Origin: an uncultured Bacteroides sp.
GTDB lineage: Bacteria > Bacteroidota > Bacteroidia > Bacteroidales > Bacteroidaceae
Direction: 5' to 3'
Assembly (NCBI GenBank): GCA_947173895.1
Contig: CAMWGU010000008.1
Location: forward strand, 1-64,000
DNA: 64,000 nucleotides
Within the stretch, counting starts at the first letter, position 1. Each line of letters opens with the position of its first letter. The notes beneath the pieces were generated by a model. The model did no database searches. It was not told the origin of the DNA and was given only the letters and a program-made list of their open reading frames with translations. Both the position numbers and the translations under genes were made by a program. Of this stretch, positions 19,468 through 28,165 are shown in pieces.

Positions 19468-20682
19468 ATGAATGCCTGTGTTTCAGTAGTTTGCTACAAA
19501 TCTAAGACATTATCCAATGGTGAAAATCCATTGATGCTCCAAGTATCTAAAGGAGGAAAGCGTAAATACCAAAGTTTAGGCATATCCATCAATCCTAAAT
19601 ATTGGGACTTCACACGAAACAAACCTAAGCCTAACTGCCCTAATAAAGAATATATCCAAAAGATTATCTTGGATAAACAAAGGGAGCTACAACAACGCAT
19701 GTTGGAACTAAACAGCGAACAAAAAGAATACACTACCACCACTTTACTCAATAATGAGAATACAAAGTTTGAGCTAAAAACAGTCAGTATGTTCTACAAG
19801 GAACTTATAGAGCAATACACACGGGAGGATAAATGTGGAAACCGTCTTATCTATAAAGGCTCATTCAATTCACTCAAAGTTTTCACTAATGGGAAATTGG
19901 ATATTCCATTTAATGAAATAGATATTGCTTGGCTTAACAAGTATGAGAAGTGGCTACGCTCCAAAGGTAATAGAGAAACTACAATCAGCCTACTTTTTCG
20001 CACGCTCCGTAGTGCATACAATAAAGCTATCAAAGCAAAGTGTGCCCGAAAGTCCGATTATCCGTTTGATGATTACAAGATTAACAAATTCGATACCACT
20101 ACCCAAAAGAGAGCCATTGCCAAAACAGACGTGCTGAAATTCACAACAGAAGTGCAGCCCATCGGAAAGCAACAATATATGGAGTTAAGCAAAGACATAT
20201 TCGTGTTCAGCTATCTATGCGGTGGAATCAATTTCACAGACATAGCTAATCTGACAAACGAGAATATCCAAAATGGCAGGCTACACTATATTCGTCAAAA
20301 GACAAAAAAGCCAATCAAGATAGGAATACCGCAAGAAGCCATGCAGATAATCGAAAAATATTCAAAGGAGAGCAAAGGCTATCTATTTCCGATTTTAGAT
20401 AGCAAGATACACAAGACCGCCCTACAAAAGCAGAACAGAATACATAAGATATTAGGAAAGGTCAATAAGAATCTAAAACTACTTGCCGCACAGCTTGGAG
20501 TTGAAGCCAACTTGACAACCTATGTCGCCCGGCACTCATTCGCAAGCGTCCTAAAGAAATCGGGAGTAAACATCGCATTGATAAGTGAAGCATTGGGACA
20601 TTCAGACTTAGCCACCACTCAAATATACTTGGATAGTTTCGATAATGAGCAAGTGGATGAAGCCATGAGGAATCTCCTTTAA
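19468..20682 (+). CDS. tyrosine recombinase (integrase) of the element
   Basis: A 404-residue integrase of the Bacteroidota SAM-like/Arm type. The N-terminal arm-binding domain is VVCYKSKTLSNGENPLMLQV, the central core-binding domain is near residues 95-190, and the catalytic domain is C-terminal. Catalytic residues seen are Arg355-His356 in ARHSFAS, His378 in ALGHSD, and Tyr387 in QIYLDSF. The box I arginine position (GGINFTD) reads Asn255, and such box I changes are known in CTnDOT-type integrases. I choose ATG 19468 (MNACVSV) over an upstream GTG because the latter reads through the arm sites. It is directly beside the att tRNA. Confidence 0.93.
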   Translation: MNACVSVVCYKSKTLSNGENPLMLQVSKGGKRKYQSLGISINPKYWDFTRNKPKPNCPNKEYIQKIILDKQRELQQRMLELNSEQKEYTTTTLLNNENTKFELKTVSMFYKELIEQYTREDKCGNRLIYKGSFNSLKVFTNGKLDIPFNEIDIAWLNKYEKWLRSKGNRETTISLLFRTLRSAYNKAIKAKCARKSDYPFDDYKINKFDTTTQKRAIAKTDVLKFTTEVQPIGKQQYMELSKDIFVFSYLCGGINFTDIANLTNENIQNGRLHYIRQKTKKPIKIGIPQEAMQIIEKYSKESKGYLFPILDSKIHKTALQKQNRIHKILGKVNKNLKLLAAQLGVEANLTTYVARHSFASVLKKSGVNIALISEALGHSDLATTQIYLDSFDNEQVDEAMRNLL

Positions 20683-20691
20683 TCTATAAAT

Positions 20692-20725
20692 AAATCCCAT
20701 TTGCAGCAATGCAGGTGGGATTTTC
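20692..20725 (+). terminator. terminator of integrase gene
   Basis: AAATCCCA (20692-20699) pairs with TGGGATTT, with an inner TGC/GCA pair. It ends only a few bases before the -7 box of the AbiH-like gene. Confidence 0.8.
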
Positions 20726-20729
20726 TTTA

Positions 20730-20737
20730 TATTTTTG
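20730..20737 (+). promoter_or_regulatory. -7 box of the abiH-like gene
   Basis: TATTTTTG, 15 bp before ATG 20753, so the leader would be very short. No matching TTTG at -33, since that region is the integrase terminator stem. Confidence 0.5.
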
Positions 20738-20752
20738 CAAAAAAAGGACAAA

Positions 20753-21610
20753 ATGAGAAATATTGATTTTAATAAATACCAATCAGCTCTAATCATAGGA
20801 AATGGATTTGATTTAAGTTTAGGTTTATCCACAAGCTATATGGACTTTGTGAATAGTGATGAATTTCAAATCTTGCTGAATATGCAAAATCAATTAGCTA
20901 TCTATTTAAAAGTAAATGCTGAATTACAAAACTGGATTGATATAGAAAATGAGTTAAAGCTTTATTCGAAAAATGAAGATAATGCAAAATTCAAAACTGA
21001 GTATGAGGCTTTATGTAAACAATTAGTTGTTTATATTAATAATATTGATTATTCAAGTATAAATAAGAATTCTAAAGCTTATGAAGTACTTACAAATTTG
21101 TCTTCAACAAAAAACAATATTATTTTAGATTTTAATTATACTGCATCAACAAGGCTGATATTAAAGCAATGTGGGCTATCTGACGAGGATATAGATAATA
21201 GATTAATAAAAGTTCATGGAGAAGCATCTAATAACGATATAATATTTGGAGTTGAAGATAATGCTGGAATAAAAAAAGAGCATGTTTTTTTGCGTAAAGC
21301 ATATAACATAAAATATAAGGCACTTAATTTTTCTGAATTATATGACAGAATAAAATCAGTTGCAATTTTTGGGCATTCTTTAGGAGAAACAGACCATACA
21401 TATTTTAACAAACTCTTTCAGGAAAGCTGTATGTATAACAAGTTCTCAACTAATAACAATAAAGAATTTTGGCTCTTTTATTATAAAGAAAATGGCTACC
21501 ACTGTATGATGCAACAATTAGATTCATTAACGCATAATAGCCTAACCTCATTTAGGCAATATAACAGAGTGAATTTTATCAATACAGATAAAGAAAAAGT
21601 TTTTATCTAA
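20753..21610 (+). CDS. AbiH-family abortive infection protein
   Basis: A 285-residue protein with the AbiH family pattern: the N-terminal IIGNGFDLSLGLSTSYMDF (residues 14-32), and the C-terminal FGHSLGETDHTYFNKLF (from residue 206). AbiH from lactococcal plasmids stops phage growth by abortive infection, though its biochemistry is not settled. I take ATG 20753 rather than an upstream TTG. The next gene follows after 11 bp and may be co-transcribed. Very AT-rich codon use compared with both the integrase and the next gene suggests it is a recently acquired cargo gene. Confidence 0.85.
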   Translation: MRNIDFNKYQSALIIGNGFDLSLGLSTSYMDFVNSDEFQILLNMQNQLAIYLKVNAELQNWIDIENELKLYSKNEDNAKFKTEYEALCKQLVVYINNIDYSSINKNSKAYEVLTNLSSTKNNIILDFNYTASTRLILKQCGLSDEDIDNRLIKVHGEASNNDIIFGVEDNAGIKKEHVFLRKAYNIKYKALNFSELYDRIKSVAIFGHSLGETDHTYFNKLFQESCMYNKFSTNNNKEFWLFYYKENGYHCMMQQLDSLTHNSLTSFRQYNRVNFINTDKEKVFI

Positions 21611-21621
21611 CATAGCAAGCA

Positions 21622-22596
21622 ATGGAAATAGAAGAACTGCCCGATTTGAAAGTTAATTGGATTGAAAGCTACAAATACCTTGCTGAACCACTATTAGAAT
21701 ATGTGTGGGAAGTAGCCAATCACTTCCTGCCCGATTATGAAGATGTGTCCGCTGCACCTGCCATATTCGCCAACAGATATGCGGAAAGAAACTTGTCCGT
21801 TGAAGAAAGGTACGAGAGAACACAAGAAATGAAAACTTTCAAAGGAACTTTGGAAGAATACAAGAAACGAGAATACAGAAAGCTGGATGATTCTTTCAAA
21901 GAGAAGTTTCTAACTAATGAAGATTTACAGAATACCATTGAAGCGTATAAGTTGGATGTTAGCAAGTTTTGGTATCTACTTCTGTTCGTATATGACTTTA
22001 TAGAGGATATTGGTACAAACGCACCTGCATTAAATAAGTCCGTATTGGAGGATTTTAGCTATTTTCATACCAACCTATCGGAAGCTACCAGTATCACCCT
22101 AAAGAAGAATAACAAGAAAAGCTATGTCGTTGAAAGGGAGGACACAATCAGAATCATTCAAGCAGCCTTGCAGCATTTTGTCAATACATACAGCGATATT
22201 ATACATAGTGAGCAAGATAGAGAAACCATGATTAAACAATTAAAGGACATAGGTTTGGAGGGCTTTATCAGAAATGACTTATCGTCAAAAATCAGCTTTA
22301 CGGACAAGTTCAGTCTTGACATATCTTATAAGAAGTGGAAATTTACGGATATGTTTCTGTCTTTTATTGAAAGAAGAAAGGCTACCACCATACCCGATAA
22401 AAAAGTAAAGGTATCTAAAGACAAGATGATGCTTGTTTCAAGGCTTATCTATACAGTGGGCTATGATGGCAAAAGATATAATGAAGAATACGATTCGGAG
22501 GGTAACAAGAACAGAATGTTATCCAATCTCCTTAGAAGATACAAGAACGAGAAATTTCCGTCTGTCATAGCTAATAACTACAACGTAGTTTCATAA
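21622..22596 (+). CDS. unknown 324-residue protein downstream of abiH-like
   Basis: Not recognised. It is soluble, rich in charged residues, without signal peptide or membrane segments. Helical N-terminal half (YLAEPLLEYVWEVANHFL...ERYERTQEMKTFKGTLEEY) and a Lys/Arg-rich C-terminus (SRLIYTVGYDGKRYNEEY, LLRRYKNEKFPSVIANNY). It lies 11 bp after the AbiH-like gene and has its own strong terminator. It could be an AbiH partner or an element core gene; its more balanced codon use favours the latter. Confidence 0.75.
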   Translation: MEIEELPDLKVNWIESYKYLAEPLLEYVWEVANHFLPDYEDVSAAPAIFANRYAERNLSVEERYERTQEMKTFKGTLEEYKKREYRKLDDSFKEKFLTNEDLQNTIEAYKLDVSKFWYLLLFVYDFIEDIGTNAPALNKSVLEDFSYFHTNLSEATSITLKKNNKKSYVVEREDTIRIIQAALQHFVNTYSDIIHSEQDRETMIKQLKDIGLEGFIRNDLSSKISFTDKFSLDISYKKWKFTDMFLSFIERRKATTIPDKKVKVSKDKMMLVSRLIYTVGYDGKRYNEEYDSEGNKNRMLSNLLRRYKNEKFPSVIANNYNVVS

Positions 22597-22621
22597 ACGA
22601 CATACATAAAAACATAGCAGA

Positions 22622-22665
22622 AATGCGTACTGAAAGGGTTGTTCTTTTCGGTACGCATTTTTTTT
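22622..22665 (+). terminator. intrinsic terminator
   Basis: AATGCGTACTGAAA (22622-22635) pairs with TTTTCGGTACGCATT (22645-22659), followed by a T run. It ends the abiH-like transcription unit. Confidence 0.9.
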
Positions 22666-22716
22666 GCGTACTGGAATGGGCACGTTTTCTACACACATGG
22701 GCATTAGGCAAAATGC

Positions 22717-22747
22717 TTTGTTACCCCTTATTTCTGCCCTAATTTTG
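22717..22747 (+). promoter_or_regulatory. promoter of the replication/helicase block
   Basis: TTTG (22717-22720), exactly 19 nt, then TAATTTTG (22740-22747): a perfect match to the Bacteroidales consensus. The leader to the start codon is about 90 nt. Confidence 0.85.
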
Positions 22748-22843
22748 CAATGTCAAAAGGGAACAAATAAGTAAGTGCGCATAGCTTTAGTAGTTCTTTA
22801 ATGACTTAATAATTAATATGTAAAATATCTAAAATTAGGAATT

Positions 22844-23431
22844 ATGAAAAATTTAAAATTTGCAGAAGCATTAAATAGTGAAGTAGAAAACATAGTAGAA
22901 AACACTAAAGTAAGTGCAGCATTCGTGCAGGAACTGAAAGAAGCATTCCTCATGTTTCCCGTCAGAACGGATATGCGTTTCAAACAATCCTCAAAAGGAG
23001 AACTGATTATATCGGTCACAGTCGTTTATGCTACTGGCATGACACAACATTTTGAGGGTGCAGGAGATGCAGACCTTATTTCGGCAATACATTTCGGCAT
23101 GGCTAAAATGATAAACGGCTTGCACGACTACAAAGCAGAGGAACATGAGGTCGAAATTGCCCAAGAGGGTGAAAACTTGGTAATGGAACTGTTCAAGCAG
23201 TACATGAACTCCACTATGAGGGGCTATATTGAAGCGGACTGGTACAACAACAGCGGCGAGCGTTACCGTTGCGTGAGATTTTCTTCCACATTCAACGGGA
23301 ATGTAAAGTTCTGCATGAAAGCAACGGATGAAGTGAACAGCCTTATCTGTGAAGCCTGCAAACCCGAATGGATGAAGAAATCAGAAGCGGAAGCCAAACA
23401 ACAAGTTCCCAAACAGAATGAAGTAGCCTAA
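22844..23431 (+). CDS. unknown 195-residue element protein
   Basis: Not recognised. It has no signal peptide. The N-terminus FAEALNSEVENIVENTKVSAAFVQELKEAF is helical; the middle has strands with VTVVYATGMTQHFEGAGDADLI. The C-terminal tail is rich in Lys and Gln. Three cysteines (NVKFCMK, LICEACK) might bind metal but do not form a standard finger. It is first in a unit that leads to the helicase-like gene, so a role in element replication or regulation is plausible. Confidence 0.75.
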   Translation: MKNLKFAEALNSEVENIVENTKVSAAFVQELKEAFLMFPVRTDMRFKQSSKGELIISVTVVYATGMTQHFEGAGDADLISAIHFGMAKMINGLHDYKAEEHEVEIAQEGENLVMELFKQYMNSTMRGYIEADWYNNSGERYRCVRFSSTFNGNVKFCMKATDEVNSLICEACKPEWMKKSEAEAKQQVPKQNEVA

Positions 23432-23447
23432 ACAATCAGCTTGGAAG

Positions 23448-23482
23448 GAAGTCGAGGGAACAATCTCTCTCGGCTTTCTTTT
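23448..23482 (+). terminator. attenuator-like hairpin
   Basis: GAAGTCGAG (23448-23456) pairs with CTCGGCTTTC (23469-23478), followed by TTTTT. It lies between two genes of the same block, so partial termination is likely. Confidence 0.75.
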
Positions 23483-23499
23483 TAATCGGAACAGAGAAA

Positions 23500-23931
23500 A
23501 TGAAACAGATACAGTTTGCCCAAACATATAATAATGAAGCTGCACACAGACAAGTGAAGCTACTAATGAAACAACACAAGCAGCTTTATATCCAAGTGAA
23601 CGGTGAAGCATGGATTAGCAGTCAAGGAGTAACGAGTATAAGATACCAACTCAACGCACAAGGCTGGCAGTGGATTCTTAATTATCTGCAAACGGGAGAT
23701 TATGAGGATTTTGGAGTATTCCCGTCCAGACTATCCAAGCTATGCAGCGAGTTCCAAGAGGATGTGGTAAAAGAACTAATAGAACAGAAATACAATATTG
23801 CAAGAATCCCTTTTTTACGGGAAACCGAAGCCTATATAAGACTTAGAGGGCTGTTCCGTTTCGGAAAACTCTTTTTCAGCATAAGGAGAAGCGATGAATT
23901 TATAGATTATCTAAACAGCAAAGGATTATGA
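23500..23931 (+). CDS. unknown 143-residue protein coupled to helicase-like gene
   Basis: Not recognised. A soluble, basic protein with GEAWISSQGVTSIRYQLNAQGW in the middle and a C-terminus FFSIRRSDEFIDYL. Its stop codon overlaps the start of the next gene as ATGA (23928-23931), so the two are translationally coupled and probably act together. Confidence 0.75.
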   Translation: MKQIQFAQTYNNEAAHRQVKLLMKQHKQLYIQVNGEAWISSQGVTSIRYQLNAQGWQWILNYLQTGDYEDFGVFPSRLSKLCSEFQEDVVKELIEQKYNIARIPFLRETEAYIRLRGLFRFGKLFFSIRRSDEFIDYLNSKGL

Positions 23932-25658
23932 TTACTCTACATAAAGGTCAATACCTGTCTGACGTAATGAGTGAGATTCCGTCAAACTGCATACTTTCCA
24001 AAAGAATACCCGGCTGTGGTGCTACCACTTTGGAGCTTGAAACCCAAAGAAATTCCATTATCGTAGTTCCCAATGTACCCGTCATCAAAAGCAAGTGCGG
24101 AAAATACAGCAATCTGTTAGGCGTTTATGAAGATGTCACAACAGATAAGATTCGCAATTATCTGACTAATAACAGACTACATAAGATAATGACTACTCCC
24201 GAAAGTTTTGGAAAAGTGAAAAACGCTTGCAGTGGTATTGACATTTATAATCATTTCTTCCTGCTGATGGATGAATGCCACCAATTAATCAAGGATGTGG
24301 ATTACAGAACGGACATAGTGCTGCCCATGAATGACTTTTTTCGTTTCAAAAGCAAGGCTCTTGTTTCCGCCACTCCTATCGGATTCAGTGACCCAAGATT
24401 TAAAGAGTTTGAAACAGTGGAAGTAAGTGCCGATTATGATTACAGACAAGAAATTGCGGTTACACATACTTATAATATATACAAGGCAATAAGTGAATAT
24501 TTAGGCAATCACACAGAGGAAACAGTCTGCTTTTTCGTCAATTCCGTGGTAATGATTTACTCCATAATGAAACAGTTCGGCATATTGGAGGATTCTACCG
24601 TTTACTGTGCGCCAAAAAGCCGTTTGAAACTGAAAAATGAATACTCCTTTGATAATGCTTATAATGATTGGAACGCAGATACCATGAAGAAATATAACTT
24701 CTTCACTGGCAGATTCTTTACGGCATTCGACTTGGATTTGCCTTATCAGCCCGATTTGGTAATGGTTACAGACCCTTATAATTCCGAATATACCATACTT
24801 GACATAGATACGGACTGCATACAGATTTGCGGAAGATTCCGTAACGGTATAAAATCGGCAACACATATCTATCGGGTGAATCCCGAAATCATAACCAAAG
24901 ACAGGGAACAGATAGAATGGGAAATTTCGGCACATGAATTTGCCTATAACACGATACAAACCTTATACAAAAGTGCGGATAACAGAGAAAGCAGATTCGC
25001 TTTCGGTGCAGTTCTTGAAACCATGCCGTTCCGTAAATTCCTATATTCGGACTTTACAAAGAACTGGTTTGCCATAGACAATGAGATTAATTCCGTATTG
25101 GTGAACAACAGATACCAATCAAGACAAGAAATAAAGAACTGGTACAATGACTGCCATTTCTTCAATCCCACATTTGAGAATTGCGAATATAACGAGAATG
25201 ACGAGAAATTAAAGATTGCCAAGACTACACGCTCGGTAAAGGACAAACACAGAAAAATGGTACAACTTCTTAGTGAAATGGAAACTCCCTACTCGGAATA
25301 CGCCTTAGATTTCATTAATGATATGCGGAAGATTGACCCGTTCATTGTGGAAGCGTTTGAGACTTTGGGCAAAGAGAGGATAGAAGAACTTAACTATTCC
25401 AAAAAGAAAATCAAAGAAGAAATGATTCTGACACAACGTAAGGGGAATAAAGTTATCAGACTGGTTAAGAATATATTCAAGGTTGGTAACAGATATTCCA
25501 ATGAGAAAATAGTTAATGAATTAACGAGAATATATGAGAGATTGAACATACACCCCGAAGAAAATATAGAACCGAAACTTATCGGTCTCTATTATCAAGC
25601 AAATCCATTTAAATCGGGTAATATAAGAGGCTATCAATTAAATTCGGAATTAGTTTAG
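23928..25658 (+). CDS. DEAD-like superfamily 2 helicase-like protein without Walker A Lys
   Basis: A 576-residue protein with helicase layout. The motif I region is SKRIPGCGATTLE (residues 24-36), motif II is LLMDECHQL (about residue 112), and motif III is VSATPIG (about 145). A motif VI-like stretch is IQICGRFRNG. In motif I the usual GKT/S is G-A-T, with Ala32 at the Lys position. DECH and SATP are intact. The protein may bind nucleic acid with altered ATP use, or belong to a subfamily that works without this Lys. It is probably the core replication or transfer-control protein of the element. Confidence 0.75.
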   Translation: MITLHKGQYLSDVMSEIPSNCILSKRIPGCGATTLELETQRNSIIVVPNVPVIKSKCGKYSNLLGVYEDVTTDKIRNYLTNNRLHKIMTTPESFGKVKNACSGIDIYNHFFLLMDECHQLIKDVDYRTDIVLPMNDFFRFKSKALVSATPIGFSDPRFKEFETVEVSADYDYRQEIAVTHTYNIYKAISEYLGNHTEETVCFFVNSVVMIYSIMKQFGILEDSTVYCAPKSRLKLKNEYSFDNAYNDWNADTMKKYNFFTGRFFTAFDLDLPYQPDLVMVTDPYNSEYTILDIDTDCIQICGRFRNGIKSATHIYRVNPEIITKDREQIEWEISAHEFAYNTIQTLYKSADNRESRFAFGAVLETMPFRKFLYSDFTKNWFAIDNEINSVLVNNRYQSRQEIKNWYNDCHFFNPTFENCEYNENDEKLKIAKTTRSVKDKHRKMVQLLSEMETPYSEYALDFINDMRKIDPFIVEAFETLGKERIEELNYSKKKIKEEMILTQRKGNKVIRLVKNIFKVGNRYSNEKIVNELTRIYERLNIHPEENIEPKLIGLYYQANPFKSGNIRGYQLNSELV

Positions 25659-26144
25659 CTAAATGGGACAAAATCTCATTTTCTTGCCTTTCTATACCCG
25701 ATACAGAAATTAAGTAAAATGTCCCTATCAACCTTAATAACTAATGAAACAGAGTAATTTTCGTACTAACTAATAATATACAGTCGCAGGAAATTCTTGC
25801 GGCTTTTATTTTTGGCGCAGAACCACAGCCCCACATTTTCCCCGATTCCGATTTTCCGAATATTTCCACGTTAGGAAGAGTTATATAGCCTATACTTTAT
25901 AATATACCACATACAGCTAATACCATTAAAAAGACTACCTAACTAAAGAATCACCTATATTCAGTTTTGCTAAAAGTCAAGAGAGCAAATATTATAAGGT
26001 ACTTTATACAGAAAGCCCCCCTCCCCATTCAATCAGTAACCTTAAATATATAAGAGTGTCTGCCTTTACAGTGTACTACCCCCTTAGTCCCCCTCTGTAT
26101 ATTGATATAAAAAAGAATTATTAATCATTTAAACTTTTATCAAT
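25659..26144. other. 486-bp gene-free region
   Basis: Just after the helicase-like gene is an inverted pair GGGACA/TGTCCC (25666-25671, 25720-25725). A terminator hairpin follows at 25783-25808. The rest is AT-rich with two C-rich patches (about 26018-26025 and 26082-26095) and no acceptable frame. It could hold the element's replication origin; I see no iterons. Confidence 0.5.
25783..25808 (+). terminator. intrinsic terminator
   Basis: GTCGCAGGAA pairs with TTCTTGCGGC around a single A, followed by TTTTATTTTT. Confidence 0.8.
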
Positions 26145-27161
26145 ATGAGAAATTTAGTTATCATGCCAACAGAGAACAAAGAGAGAATGAATTTAGGTGA
26201 GTTTGCAGAAGAAGCAACCATTATTGAAGAAACTGCAACACCTAAAAGGGTAAATCATTTCATTGAGGCAAACACCCAAGAAGCTACCTTGCAACATTTG
26301 AAAAATGACTGCATTACTCCCGTTTTTGCAAAAGACAATGAGCTTACAGTAAACCATGCTGCATTTATTGAAACAGTTTGGGAAGCTGCAAACTCCTACT
26401 ACAATGGTGAGACTATTGGAACACCCAATGTTCGTGTTAGTCATGTGATTAAGGGTCGCATTCCCGAAGCTATCCACAAACCTGCCAATCAGTTGTTGGA
26501 ATCAGACAAAACCATCTACTATGAGAGGGCAGCTTTCAGTATTGACATTCCTACAATCTATGAAACGGTTGAGGGTAACAAGTTGAACCTTTCAATAGTA
26601 GGGGTTAGAGCCTATAACCAAATGAATCTGTATTCAAAGAAAGTTCCAGAGTTGTTTAGGTTGGCTATTGGCTTTAAGAACCAAGTATGTTGCAATATGT
26701 GCATCTTTACAGACGGTTACAAGGATGATTTAAGAGTGAGCAATACAAGTGAACTTTACCGTTCTGCCTTGGAACTGTTCAACAACTACAATCCTGCCAA
26801 ACATCTGCATTTGATGCAAAAGTTGGGCAATACTTCAATGAGTGAGCATCAATTCTGCCAAATATTGGGTAAAATGAGACTTTATCAGTGTTTGCCCAAT
26901 GGCTACCAAAAGAGACTGCCAAGAATGTTGCTTACTGATACACAAATAAACAGTGTTGCAAAAGCCTACATTAATGATGAGAACTTTGGCAGCTTTGGAA
27001 ATGACTTGAATATGTGGAAATTTTATAATTTGCTCACTGGAGCAAATAAAAGTTCATATATTGATTCATTCTTAGACCGCTCTTTAAATGCTACTGAAAT
27101 GGCAGTTGGAATTAATGCAGCCTTGCATGGGGATGAGCATTACAAATGGTTTATTGACTAA
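26145..27161 (+). CDS. DUF3871-like phage/plasmid-type protein
   Basis: A 338-residue protein. The central stretch RVSHVIKGRIPEA...KPANQLLESDKTIYYERAAFSIDIP, with NQVCCNMCIFTDGY after it, is like the DUF3871 family of Bacteroidales mobile elements, itself similar in style to plasmid/phage DUF932 proteins. Function is unknown; such genes often sit near replication modules. ATG 26145 or the second Met (MPTENKE) can start translation. It is followed by a hairpin terminator that is repeated after the next gene. Family assignment is from memory of the pattern. Confidence 0.65.
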   Translation: MRNLVIMPTENKERMNLGEFAEEATIIEETATPKRVNHFIEANTQEATLQHLKNDCITPVFAKDNELTVNHAAFIETVWEAANSYYNGETIGTPNVRVSHVIKGRIPEAIHKPANQLLESDKTIYYERAAFSIDIPTIYETVEGNKLNLSIVGVRAYNQMNLYSKKVPELFRLAIGFKNQVCCNMCIFTDGYKDDLRVSNTSELYRSALELFNNYNPAKHLHLMQKLGNTSMSEHQFCQILGKMRLYQCLPNGYQKRLPRMLLTDTQINSVAKAYINDENFGSFGNDLNMWKFYNLLTGANKSSYIDSFLDRSLNATEMAVGINAALHGDEHYKWFID

Positions 27162-27169
27162 TTAATGAG

Positions 27170-27200
27170 AGGACATCTATTTATTAGGTGTCCTTTCTTA
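27170..27200 (+). terminator. terminator, repeat copy 1
   Basis: AGGACA pairs with TGTCCT (27170-27175, 27189-27194), followed by TTCTT. Nearly identical to the hairpin at 27514-27545. Confidence 0.75.
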
Positions 27201-27231
27201 TCTATTTTACAAACCTTTTAAATAATGAGAT

Positions 27232-27504
27232 ATGGAATTACAAGAAAGCCGTGAATATAAGGCTGCAAAAGAATTGGAAAGAGCTTTGAATGATATGAGT
27301 TGGAATCCTCAAAAATTTGCTGAAAGTACAAGATATTATCACCGTACATTACAGCAGGAATTAATGAAAACCATTGTGGCAATCATTAAAATGGTTGGTG
27401 ATAAGGGGTACAGAACAGACCTTAGAAATCAAGCCTCACATGAACTTTGCAGAAAGATTATTGACAGTGGGGTATTGGATGATTGTTACTTGCCTTTTAT
27501 ATAA
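27232..27504 (+). CDS. small 90-residue soluble protein
   Basis: Not recognised. Helical and charged (ESREYKAAKELERALNDM...RTLQQELMKTIVAIIKMVG), no signal peptide. It lies between two nearly identical hairpin terminators, which suggests that this region grew by duplication of a gene-plus-terminator unit. Confidence 0.65.
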   Translation: MELQESREYKAAKELERALNDMSWNPQKFAESTRYYHRTLQQELMKTIVAIIKMVGDKGYRTDLRNQASHELCRKIIDSGVLDDCYLPFI

Positions 27505-27513
27505 TGTAATGAG

Positions 27514-27545
27514 AGGACATCTATTTATTTAGGTGTCCTTTCTTT
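27514..27545 (+). terminator. terminator, repeat copy 2
   Basis: AGGACA (27514-27519) pairs with TGTCCT (27534-27539), then TTCTTTTTT. It repeats the hairpin and flanks of 27170-27200 with one inserted T. Confidence 0.75.
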
Positions 27546-27570
27546 TTTATTCACTTAAAAATACTACAAA

Positions 27571-27696
27571 ATGGAAGATAATGGAAAATTGATTTTATGG
27601 GGTACATTGGTAGTTCTACTACTGATAATGATTGGTATTATCAATCCTTTTTTGCTGATACTGATTTTATCCATCTTTATTTATGCGCAATCTTAG
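27571..27696 (+). CDS. 41-residue membrane miniprotein
   Basis: A short frame starting MEDNGKLILWG and running as a single, very hydrophobic stretch (TLVVLLLIMIGIINPF, then LLILILSIFIYAQS). It would make one long or two short membrane helices. It begins 26 bp after the second repeated terminator, in the same relative position as the preceding small gene. A 66-residue frame from 27597 in another phase overlaps it; I prefer the short one because of its start position and clean hydrophobic profile. Confidence 0.45.
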   Translation: MEDNGKLILWGTLVVLLLIMIGIINPFLLILILSIFIYAQS

Positions 27697-28165
27697 TTAC
27701 ACTTTTTTATTGGAATGGGACAAAGTTTGAAATTTCTGTTGTTATCATACCTTTTTCAGAAATAGAGAATTTTGTCCCGTTCTCTAATATACAGTAACTT
27801 TCAAAAACTGCAATGTAAGAGAAACTACAAATAATGGTTATATCTAAATCTGATAGGGCATAGTTCCAAGCCAAACAGATTGCGATAACGTAATTAGCCC
27901 TACATTAATGCAAGCGTAAGAAAATTATCTTTTTAAAAAGCCATGATATGGCTTGTAGTTTATGGTATGTGCAATTTTGGGGAACTACTTATATGCCATA
28001 CTAATCTACTGATTATTTAGCTATTCCATAAAATAATTTCTGAATTATGCAAACATATGCAAAGTATTGAAATACAGTTTATTTTGATAATTCAAATTAA
28101 ACACATAGCTTTGCAGTGTCCGTTTACAAAATCCCATTTATTTAATCATTTAAAATTTATCAGCT
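27697..28165. other. 469-bp gene-poor region
   Basis: Holds a short perfect hairpin AAGCCAT/ATGGCTT (27938-27944, 27948-27954) and, at the right, the promoter of the next gene. No gene accepted. Confidence 0.5.
28083..28113 (+). promoter_or_regulatory. promoter
   Basis: TTTG (28083-28086), 19 nt, TAGCTTTG (28106-28113): perfect Bacteroidales consensus, 52 bp before the next start codon. Confidence 0.85.
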
